Assembly: GCA_049658145.1 (NCBI GenBank)
Contig: JBASOJ010000089.1
Coordinates: 1 to 12,264 of the forward strand
Source of the DNA: UBA6100 sp049658145
GTDB lineage: Bacteria; Actinomycetota; Coriobacteriia; Anaerosomatales; Anaerosomataceae
DNA length: 12,264 nucleotides
Direction of reading: 5' to 3'
A program made the position numbers and the translations under genes. The first letter of the stretch is position 1. Each line of letters opens with the position of its first letter. Of this stretch, positions 6,267 to 12,264 are shown piece after piece. The notes under the pieces were generated by a model. That model was given only the letters and a program-made list of their open reading frames with translations. It was not told where the DNA came from and did no database searches.

Positions 6267-7772
6267 ATGCACATCGTCATCATCGGCGGCGGGATCGCCG
6301 GCCTCGGCGCCGCGTACAAGATCAGGCGTGCCGCCGACGCGGGCAACGACGTCACCTTCACACTCGTCGAGAAGGACGATCGCCTCGGCGGGAAGATCTG
6401 GACGGACATCGCCGAAGACGCGGACGGCGGCCGCTACATCGCCGACGGCGGCAGCGACTCATTCCTCACCGACAAGACCGCAGTGCATCGCGTGGCGCGT
6501 CTGCTCGGCGTGCTCGACGAGGAGTGCGGCACCCTCGACGAGTACAAGCAGACGTTCATCGTCAAGCGCGGGAAGCTGGTAGAGATGCCCGACGGCATGA
6601 TGATGTTCGCTCCCACCAAGCTCATGCCGCTCGCCACCTCGAAGCTCTACTCGTGGCCCGCGAAGTTCCGTATGGCGCTCGACCTCGTGATCCCGCGCAA
6701 GGTGCGCTGGGCCGAGGGGGAGACCGCACAGGACCACGACGAGACGCTCGAGAGCCTTGTTGTCCGCCGCCTCGGCCGCGAGGCGCTCGACCGGCTCGCC
6801 GAGCCGCTGTCGGCGGGTGTGAACGGCGACATCGCGTCGGAGATGTCGGTAGCAGGGCGCTACCCGATGTTGCTCGACATGGAGCAGAAGTACGGCTCGC
6901 TCGTTCGCGGCTTCCTCGCACAGCGCAAGAAGGTGGAGGAGATCAAGAAGAAGTACCCGCCGAAGCCGGGCGCAAAGCGCCGCACCTTCTTCTCCTCGTT
7001 CAACGAGGGGCTGCAGCTCATCTGCGACCGGATGGCGGACGCCGCCGGTCGAGAGCACATCAGGACGGGCGTCGCCGCCACGGCGCTCCAGCGCACGGGC
7101 GAGGGCTGGCGGGTGACACTCGCGAGCGGCGAGGTTCTCGAGGCAGATGCCGTGATCGTCGCCACCGAGGTGTGGGCGGCGTCGGCATTGATCTCCCCGG
7201 TGGAGCCCCCGCTCGCGCGTCTGCTCGAGACGATCCCGTCGTCTTCGTGCGCCACCGCACTGCTGGCGTTCGACGCCGCTGACTACCCGCACGACACCCG
7301 CTGGCACGGCATCCTCACGCCGGCCGTGGAGAAGCGCCCGCTCACCGGTGTGTCGCTCATGAGCTCGAAGTGGCCCGGACGCGCACCCGAGGGCCGCATC
7401 CTCATCCGCGGCTTCCTCGGCGGGCCGCGCGACCAGGGGGTGCTCGATGCGAGCGACGAGGACCTCCTCGAACTCGCCCGCACGCAGCTCGTCGAGCTCA
7501 TCGGGATCAAGCCGGAGGCTCGGCCCCGCTACGCGAAGCTGTTCCGCTGGGACAAGGGCATGCCGCAGTACACGCTCGGCCATCTCGACCGCGTGGACGA
7601 GATCGAGCGCCTCGAGGCGGGCGTACGTGGTCTCGCGCTGGCGGGCAACGCCTATCGCGGCGTGGGTGTCCCCAACGCGCTGGAGAGCGGGGAACGGGCC
7701 GTCTCGAAGCTGCTTGCTGAGGCGGGGGTCACGCTTGCCGAGGACGCGGTGGAAGAGAAGCGGGTCTACTAG
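6267..7772 (+). CDS. hemY: HemY/CgoX-type FAD-dependent porphyrinogen oxidase, copy 1
   Basis: This 501-residue protein belongs to the HemY family, which oxidises coproporphyrinogen III (CgoX) or protoporphyrinogen IX to the porphyrin using FAD and O2. It has the N-terminal dinucleotide motif GGGIAG (7-12), the ribose-binding acidic end of strand 2 with LGGK (EKDDRLGGK), and the C-terminal FAD motif LAGNAYRGVGVPNALESGERA. The canonical DSF segment is present as SDSFLTDK, with Lys70 in the position of the active-site lysine of Bacillus HemY. The segment that normally reads EPLxxGxxAGD is altered to EPLSAGVNGDIASEMS (179-194), whereas copy 2 keeps a family-like form. AAGGAG at 6254-6259 lies seven bases before the ATG. 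It is the third gene of the haem operon. Which substrate it uses, and whether it is the main oxidase, cannot be read from sequence. Confidence 0.9.
   Translation: MHIVIIGGGIAGLGAAYKIRRAADAGNDVTFTLVEKDDRLGGKIWTDIAEDADGGRYIADGGSDSFLTDKTAVHRVARLLGVLDEECGTLDEYKQTFIVKRGKLVEMPDGMMMFAPTKLMPLATSKLYSWPAKFRMALDLVIPRKVRWAEGETAQDHDETLESLVVRRLGREALDRLAEPLSAGVNGDIASEMSVAGRYPMLLDMEQKYGSLVRGFLAQRKKVEEIKKKYPPKPGAKRRTFFSSFNEGLQLICDRMADAAGREHIRTGVAATALQRTGEGWRVTLASGEVLEADAVIVATEVWAASALISPVEPPLARLLETIPSSSCATALLAFDAADYPHDTRWHGILTPAVEKRPLTGVSLMSSKWPGRAPEGRILIRGFLGGPRDQGVLDASDEDLLELARTQLVELIGIKPEARPRYAKLFRWDKGMPQYTLGHLDRVDEIERLEAGVRGLALAGNAYRGVGVPNALESGERAVSKLLAEAGVTLAEDAVEEKRVY
6691..6754 (+). repeat. Near-identical 64-base segment shared with 8247-8310 in the second oxidase gene
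   Basis: The two segments match at 61 of 64 positions by direct comparison, and all three differences are synonymous. They encode the RKVRWAEGETAQDHDETLE block of the paralogous oxidases. This is much closer than the surrounding sequence. Confidence 0.85.
7560..7609 (+). repeat. Near-identical 50-base segment shared with 9116-9165 in the second oxidase gene
   Basis: The segments match at 49 of 50 positions, with one synonymous C/T difference. They encode the MPQYTLGHLDRVDEIE block ahead of the C-terminal FAD motif. Recombination between the two segments would fuse the two genes into one. Confidence 0.85.
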
Positions 7773-7819
7773 CATCGACAAGGCGGCCGGGCGGTCGCCC
7801 CTTGGGAAGGACGTGCGTC

Positions 7820-9328
7820 TTGAAGAGGGTCATCATCATCGGCGGAGGAGCGGCCGGGCTCGGCGCGGCGTACAAGGTGCGGCGCGCGGCTGAGGCCGGC
7901 CACGACGTGGACTGCATCCTGCTTGAGAAGGACGATCGCCTCGGCGGGAAGCTCGCAAGCGACATCGTGCGCGACCCCGAGGGCGGGGAGTACGTCGTGG
8001 ACGGCGGCTGCGACGCCTTCGTCTCGGGCAAGCCTGCGATCGGACGGATCGCCCGTATGCTCGGGATCGCGGATGCGATGGTGCCCGCCTGCGAGGAGAA
8101 CAAGAAGACGCTCATCGTGAAGGGCAGGCGCCTGATCGAGCTGCCGGACGGCATCATGATGTTCGCGCCCACCAAGCTCGTGCCGCTCGCCACCACGCCG
8201 CTCTACTCGTGGCCTGCGAAGTTCCGCATGGCGCTCGACTGGTTCCTCCCGCGCAAGGTGCGTTGGGCCGAGGGCGAGACCGCGCAGGACCACGACGAGA
8301 CGCTCGAGAGTTTCGTTGTGCGCCGTATGGGCCGCGAGAGTCTCGACCGGCTTGCCGAGCCGCTCGTGGGCGGTGTGCACGCCTCCGACCCCTCGCAGAT
8401 GTCGATCGCGGCCACCTTCCCGAACTTCCTCGAGATGGAGCAGGAGTTCGGCTCGCTCATCCGCGGATTCCTCGCCGAGCGCAAGAAGCGCGAGGAGATG
8501 CGCGCGAAGTACCCACCCAAGCCCGGCGCCAAGCCGTGGGCGTTCTTCAACACCTTCTACAGGGGTATGGAGCAGCTCACCGGCGGCATGGCCGAGGCGG
8601 TGGGCGCCGAGCGTATCCGCACCGGTGCGGAGGTCGAGGCGATCGGACGCGCGGGTGAGGGCTGGTGCGTGACGCTCGCAGGCGGCGAGGTCGTGGAGGG
8701 TGACGCGCTGATCGTCGCTACTGAGGCCTGGGCGGCCACACGGCTCATGCGCGACGTGGACGATGAGCTCGCGGACCTGCTCGCTTCGATCCCGTGTTCG
8801 TCCTCGGCCACCGTGCCGATGGCGTTCCGTGCCGAGGACTGCCCGTTCGACCGCGCGTGGTTCGGCATCCTCTCACCCCTCGTGGAGAAGCGGCCGCTGC
8901 TCGCGGTGACGCTGTCGTCCTCCAAGTGGCCGGACCGCGCGCCGGAAGACCGCGTGCTGCTCCGCGGCTTCATCGGAGGACCCGCGAACCAGCACCTGCT
9001 CGAGACAACGGATGAAGAGCTCATCGAGACCGTCCGTCAGCAGCTGGTCGAGCTGCTCGGCATGAAGCCGGACGCGCAGCCGGTGTACGCGAGCGTGTAC
9101 CGCTGGGTCGGCGGGATGCCGCAGTACACGCTCGGCCATCTCGACCGTGTGGACGAGATCGAGCGGCGCACGCGCGAGATCGGCGGGCTCGAGCTCGCCG
9201 GTGGTGCGTTCCGCGGCGTGGGTGTGCCCAACTGCATCGAAAGCGGCGAGCGTGCGGTCACCAAGGTGCTCGCCGACCTCGGCATCACCTACGACGAGGA
9301 CACCACACCGGCGGCGCGGACGCACTAG
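7820..9328 (+). CDS. HemY/CgoX-type FAD-dependent porphyrinogen oxidase, copy 2 (tandem paralogue)
   Basis: This 502-residue protein is a close, colinear paralogue of the preceding gene, well over half identical by eye. I place the start at TTG 7820 because GGGAAGGA (7804-7811) lies eight bases upstream and the product MKRVIIIGGGAAG aligns with copy 1; an in-frame TTG at 7802 would add six residues ahead of the nucleotide-binding strand and lacks such a site. The FAD motif GGGAAG (8-13), EKDDRLGGK, Lys71 and the C-terminal LAGGAFRGVGVPNCIESGERA are present. It keeps a family-like EPLVGGVHASDPSQMS (180-195) but changes the canonical DSF segment to CDAFVSGK. It could be a second porphyrinogen oxidase, a specialised copy or a related flavoenzyme. 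In bacilli hemY follows hemH directly; here the extra copy comes next. Its stop shares CTAG with the convergent phosphatase gene. Confidence 0.88.
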   Translation: MKRVIIIGGGAAGLGAAYKVRRAAEAGHDVDCILLEKDDRLGGKLASDIVRDPEGGEYVVDGGCDAFVSGKPAIGRIARMLGIADAMVPACEENKKTLIVKGRRLIELPDGIMMFAPTKLVPLATTPLYSWPAKFRMALDWFLPRKVRWAEGETAQDHDETLESFVVRRMGRESLDRLAEPLVGGVHASDPSQMSIAATFPNFLEMEQEFGSLIRGFLAERKKREEMRAKYPPKPGAKPWAFFNTFYRGMEQLTGGMAEAVGAERIRTGAEVEAIGRAGEGWCVTLAGGEVVEGDALIVATEAWAATRLMRDVDDELADLLASIPCSSSATVPMAFRAEDCPFDRAWFGILSPLVEKRPLLAVTLSSSKWPDRAPEDRVLLRGFIGGPANQHLLETTDEELIETVRQQLVELLGMKPDAQPVYASVYRWVGGMPQYTLGHLDRVDEIERRTREIGGLELAGGAFRGVGVPNCIESGERAVTKVLADLGITYDEDTTPAARTH

Positions 9329-10134
9329 CCGGCTTCGGCCTCACGGATGGCATCCAACAGCACCGCGTGAAGCGCCGGATTGGCGGCGACGATATCGCGC
9401 GTCGCCACGTTCCAGGGGCTGCCGTCGAAGCCGGTCGCCCTTCCGCCGGATTCCTCGACGATCAGCACGCCGGCGGCCATGTCCCACGGCTGGAGCGCTG
9501 TCTCCCAGAAGCCGTCCGTTCGGCCTGCGGCGACGTTGCAGAGGTCGATGGCCGCGGAGCCGTCGCGGCGAACGTCATGTGCCGGGCGTATCAGGCGCTC
9601 CAGCAGCCGCAGCTGCCGGTCGAACGGTGCGCCGCGGTTGTAGGGGAAGCCGGTACCGAGGAGCGCCTCTTCGAGGCGTTCGGCACCGGTGCAGCGCAAC
9701 AATGATCCGTTGCGACGGGCGCCCATACCCGCTCCGGCACAGACCATCTCATCGGCCGGCACGTTGTAGACCGCCCCCGCCACCGGTGTGCCGTCGCGCA
9801 GGCAGGCGACGCTCACCGACCAGCACGGGTAGGAGTGCACGAAAGAGGTGGTACCATCGAGTGGGTCCACCACCCAGACCTCCGGGTCCGTGAGTGTCCC
9901 GCGGGCGACACCGGCCAGATCGTAGACCTCGGGTTCCTCGACCACGAAACGCGCATGCGGGATGAGTTCGGCGATCGCCGATACGACGGCCACACCGGAG
10001 GCGACGTCTGCAGCGCTCACCATGTCGGCGGTCCCGCTCTTGGTCCGCAGTCCGGTGATGCGACCGGCGTGCCGGAGAAGCACCAGCCCTCCGGCGCGGG
10101 CGGCGGTCTCGGCGATCATGGTCCGGTCAGGCAC
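9325..10134 (-). CDS. Inositol monophosphatase-family protein
   Basis: This 269-residue protein is of normal length for the lithium-sensitive, Mg2+-dependent phosphatase family (SuhB, ImpA, HisN and CysQ-like members). The metal and substrate motifs are in order: DMVSAAD (37-43), the glutamates Glu66-Glu67 in VVEEPE, WVVDPLDGTTSF (87-98) with Asp90 and Asp93, the RRDGSAAIDLCNVAAGRTDGFWE block, and PWDMAAG (217-222) with Asp218. In place of the common GEE it has VEE, and in place of the common TTNF it has TTSF, both tolerated in the family. Likely substrates are inositol phosphate, histidinol phosphate or a similar sugar phosphate; the sequence does not decide. The GTG at 10134 is chosen because GAGGAG (10142-10147, read on the - strand) lies seven bases upstream; an internal ATG at 10119 is less well placed. 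The gene is divergent from the transketolase gene. Confidence 0.92.
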   Translation of the reverse strand: MPDRTMIAETAARAGGLVLLRHAGRITGLRTKSGTADMVSAADVASGVAVVSAIAELIPHARFVVEEPEVYDLAGVARGTLTDPEVWVVDPLDGTTSFVHSYPCWSVSVACLRDGTPVAGAVYNVPADEMVCAGAGMGARRNGSLLRCTGAERLEEALLGTGFPYNRGAPFDRQLRLLERLIRPAHDVRRDGSAAIDLCNVAAGRTDGFWETALQPWDMAAGVLIVEESGGRATGFDGSPWNVATRDIVAANPALHAVLLDAIREAEAG

Positions 10135-10203
10135 GCCTGCGCTCCTCGGAGCTCGGGGACGGGTATCTTGAAGTGTACTGGTTCCGCGGATGAGAGGTCA
10201 GCT
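10135..10203. promoter_or_regulatory. Divergent intergenic region serving the phosphatase and transketolase genes
   Basis: These 69 bases separate the divergent starts and must hold both promoters unless these lie inside the neighbouring genes. They contain the - strand GAGGAG ribosome site (10142-10147) and the + strand GAGAGG site (10192-10197) six bases before ATG 10204. TATCTT and TGTACT in the middle are possible -10-like hexamers, but no -35 partner is convincing. Confidence 0.45.
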
Positions 10204-12138
10204 ATGCCCGCCGCACAAGAACGCACGTTGGTCGAACGAGGGTTCGCGGTACCGGTGCTGGACGACACGAGCGTGGCCGAACTGGATGAGCGTGCTCGCG
10301 AGTTGCGCGGGGCGATCCTCACCATGACCACCCTCGCGGCATCCGGGCATCCAGGCGGGTCGATGTCCTCACTGGAGATCTACCTGGTCCTCTACCACTT
10401 CGCCAATGTCGATCCCGCGCGTCCCCGTGAGGACGGTCGCGACCGCATCGTCATCAGCCACGGCCACACCTCGCCGGGCGTGTACTGTGCGCTCGCCGAT
10501 GCGGGCTTCTTCAAGCTCGACGATGCCGTGGCGCATTTCCGCCAGGCGGGGAGCGTCTTCGAGGGTCACGTGGAGCGCTCGGTGCCCGGCGTGGAGTGGG
10601 GCACCGGCAACCTCGGCCAGGGCCTCTCGGCGGGTGTGGGTTTCGCGCTCGCGGCACGGCTCAGGGGGCAGGGGTTCCGAACGTACGTTGCGATGAGCGA
10701 CGGCGAGCAGCACAAGGGTCAGGTGGCCGAGGCGCGCCGGCTTGCGGTCAAGGAGGGTCTCACCGATCTGACGGCGATCGTCGACCTCAACGGCATCCAG
10801 ATATCGGGCAGCACGGCGGACGTGATGCCGGTCGACGTGGCCGCCGACTTCGCCGCCGACGGATGGGGCGTCATCGAATGCGACGGGCATGACGTCCGGG
10901 CGCTCTATGCGGCGATCGCTTCGGCGACCACCGACACCGAGCGACCGGTCGCGGTCATCGCGCGCACGGTGATCGGCAAGGGTGTGTCATTCATGGAGGG
11001 CAAGGCCGAGTTCCATGGGCGCGGACTCACGCTGGACGAGTACGCGCGGGCGATGGCCGAGCTGGGCTGCGAGCCGATGCTCGAGGCAGCTCGGGAGCGT
11101 CGCGGCGGGGTCACACTCACGCCCGCGTTGCACCGCGGCGTGCGTCGCTGGGACTACGACCCCGGTGTCCCGCGCGACTACACGCGCGATAAGGACACTG
11201 ACAACCGCTCGGCGTGGGGCGCCGCACTCGCGGACATCGCGGGGGCCAACCCGGACGCTCCCCTGGCGGTGCTCGACTGCGACCTCGCCACCTCGGTGAA
11301 GACCGATGCGTTCGCGAGGATCCGCTCCGCTGGATTCATCCAGTGCGGGGTGGGCGAGCACAATGCCGCGACCGTGGCGGGCGCGCTCTCCGTGTCCAAG
11401 GTGCTCACGTTCTTCTCGGACTTCGGCGTGTTCGGCATCGATGAGGTGTACAACCAGCAGCGCCTGAACGATATCAACGAGGCGCAGCTGAAGCTCGCCG
11501 TCACGCACTGCGGACTGGACGTGGGAGAGGACGGCAAGACGCACCAGTGCCTCGACTATGTGGGCGCGTTCCGGACGATGTTCGGCTGGAAGGTGATCGT
11601 GCCCGCCGATCCCAACCAGACCGACCGGGCCGTGCGCGCGCTGCCCGTGACGCCAGGATGTGTCGCGGTGGCGATGGGCCGCTCGAAGCTGCCGGTGATC
11701 CTCGACACGGCCGACGATCCGCTCTTCGGCGGTGACTACGTCTTCGAGTACGGGAAGGCGACCTGGGCGCGCGAAGGCGCGCAGGGCGCGATCCTCACGA
11801 TGGGAACGGTGGCCGGTGCGGCGGTGGAGGCTGCCGACCTCGGCGCCGAACACGACATCTCGCTGGGCGTCTGTATCGTCTCATCGCCGCTGGACCTGGA
11901 CGACGAGGCGATGGAGAAGGCGGCGGCTCTGCCGTGGATCCTCGTTGCCGAGGACCACGGCTCGCGCACGGGGCTCGCGGCCTCGGTCGCCGAGTGGGTG
12001 GCGTCGCGGGGCATCGCAGTCCGGGTCATCGCTCACGGCGTGACCGGTTATCAGAGCTCCGGGGCCTCTGTCGACCTACTGTCACGAGCAGGGCTGGATG
12101 CGGTGGGGATCATCACGCGCGTGCGCGCTCTCCTCTAG
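10204..12138 (+). CDS. tkt: Transketolase (full-length, 644-residue variant)
   Basis: Transketolase moves two-carbon units between sugar phosphates in the pentose phosphate pathway, using thiamine diphosphate and Mg2+. Both halves are fused in one chain. The N-terminal part shows SGHPGGS with His49, HGHTS (86-90), GTGNLGQGLSAGVG, the cofactor motif SDGEQHKGQ (165-173) with Asn196 about 28 residues after the glutamate, and FHG with His271. The pyrimidine domain has VGEHN with Glu385, the activating glutamate, followed by THCGLDVGEDGKTHQ. The cofactor motif starts with Ser instead of the usual Gly and has QHKGQ rather than the common xxEGx, a form I associate with a less common transketolase branch. 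Length is about 20-50 residues below standard Tkt. ATG 10204 follows GAGAGG at 10192-10197. The frame is open well upstream across the phosphatase gene, which is a shadow. The IS630 transposase stop abuts its TAG. Confidence 0.88.
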   Translation: MPAAQERTLVERGFAVPVLDDTSVAELDERARELRGAILTMTTLAASGHPGGSMSSLEIYLVLYHFANVDPARPREDGRDRIVISHGHTSPGVYCALADAGFFKLDDAVAHFRQAGSVFEGHVERSVPGVEWGTGNLGQGLSAGVGFALAARLRGQGFRTYVAMSDGEQHKGQVAEARRLAVKEGLTDLTAIVDLNGIQISGSTADVMPVDVAADFAADGWGVIECDGHDVRALYAAIASATTDTERPVAVIARTVIGKGVSFMEGKAEFHGRGLTLDEYARAMAELGCEPMLEAARERRGGVTLTPALHRGVRRWDYDPGVPRDYTRDKDTDNRSAWGAALADIAGANPDAPLAVLDCDLATSVKTDAFARIRSAGFIQCGVGEHNAATVAGALSVSKVLTFFSDFGVFGIDEVYNQQRLNDINEAQLKLAVTHCGLDVGEDGKTHQCLDYVGAFRTMFGWKVIVPADPNQTDRAVRALPVTPGCVAVAMGRSKLPVILDTADDPLFGGDYVFEYGKATWAREGAQGAILTMGTVAGAAVEAADLGAEHDISLGVCIVSSPLDLDDEAMEKAAALPWILVAEDHGSRTGLAASVAEWVASRGIAVRVIAHGVTGYQSSGASVDLLSRAGLDAVGIITRVRALL

Positions 12139-12264
12139 CTAGTGTCGCGTAACCGACGCGTCTTGACGGTTAGCCTTGCGTAGGATTGTATCCGCATCCT
12201 TCGTCCAGCTGAAGGGTTCGCATCGTTCGTTCCAGCCATCGATGAAGCGCCGGATTGCGGCGAT
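12135..12264 (-). mobile_element. End of an IS630-family insertion sequence (one end only)
   Basis: From the transposase remnant and the junction I infer that one end of an IS630-type element lies at about 12136-12142. The junction reads CTAGCTAG (12135-12142). IS630-family elements insert at TA, often within CTAG, and duplicate the TA, so either CTAG may be the target. The terminal repeat would then begin with GTGTCGCGTAACC or a few bases before it and overlap the transposase end. The other end is outside the window, so neither the inverted repeat nor the duplication can be confirmed. Confidence 0.6.
12139..12264 (-). CDS. IS630-family transposase, C-terminal end (rest outside window)
   Basis: The minus strand, read from the window edge, encodes 41 residues and then TAG at 12141-12139. 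The text FIDGWNERCEPFSWTKDAD, followed by TILRKANRQ, matches the conserved C-terminal segment of IS630-family DDE transposases, where a WNxRCxPFxWTKTAD-type motif follows the last catalytic region. None of the DDE residues are in view, so activity cannot be judged. The reading is too short to be called from length alone; the motif carries the identification. Its stop codon touches the transketolase stop codon (12136-12138) with no gap. Confidence 0.85.
   Translation of the reverse strand: MAAIRRFIDGWNERCEPFSWTKDADTILRKANRQDASVTRH

Noticed and set aside
6459..7781. Long open frame on the - strand opposite the first oxidase gene (about 440 codons)
   Set aside because: It mirrors the codon third-position bias of the + strand gene, and a similar shadow appears opposite the paralogue, as expected of a by-product.
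9835..10203. In-frame extension of transketolase upstream of ATG 10204
   Set aside because: It would overlap the whole N-terminal half of the phosphatase gene on the other strand, adds sequence unlike any transketolase, and ignores the good ribosome site at 10192-10197.
1..12264. CRISPR array, tRNA, rRNA, prophage or defence island
   Set aside because: No regularly spaced repeats, no tRNA-like cloverleaf and no rRNA-like sequence were seen. Apart from the IS630 end, all genes are housekeeping families.

Overview
The window is a high-GC stretch (clearly above 60% G+C by eye) of ordinary chromosomal genes. GTG and TTG starts are used as well as ATG, Shine-Dalgarno sites are strong, and genes are tightly packed. 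The pairing of a uroporphyrinogen decarboxylase with a Gram-positive-type ferrochelatase and HemY/CgoX-type oxidases fits an actinobacterial chromosome, possibly a Coriobacteriia-like lineage. That placement is inference; no rRNA or other phylogenetic marker was read here.

Region by region. (1) Positions 1-1642, + strand: end of xseA, then xseB, a HIT-family nucleotide hydrolase gene and a broken degV-family gene, with coupled or overlapping junctions, closed by a perfect 13-bp hairpin terminator. (2) 1643-2019: a non-coding stretch of about 375 bp with several inverted repeats. It leads into acs (2020-4011, acetyl-CoA synthetase), a single-gene unit closed by its own hairpin terminator. (3) 4092-9328, + strand: a haem operon of hemE, ferrochelatase (hemH/cpfC) and two tandem paralogous HemY/CgoX-type porphyrinogen oxidase genes. 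(4) 9325-10134, - strand: an inositol monophosphatase-family gene, convergent with the haem operon and sharing a CTAG with its last stop codon. (5) 10204-12138, + strand: a full-length but unusual transketolase, divergent from the phosphatase gene. (6) 12139-12264, - strand: the C-terminal end of an IS630-family transposase whose stop codon abuts the transketolase stop codon with no gap.

How the genes work together: HemE makes coproporphyrinogen III, a HemY/CgoX oxidase oxidises it, and the ferrochelatase inserts iron. If this is the coproporphyrin-dependent route usual in Gram-positive bacteria, the last enzyme (coproheme decarboxylase, ChdC/HemQ) is not in view, and a second oxidase copy follows the first. 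XseA and XseB form exonuclease VII. Acs activates acetate, and transketolase serves the pentose phosphate pathway.

I did not find a wholly new system. The observations most worth checking are the duplicated porphyrinogen oxidases with complementary departures from family motifs, the doubly damaged degV gene, the structured leader before acs, and the IS630 end flush with the transketolase stop.
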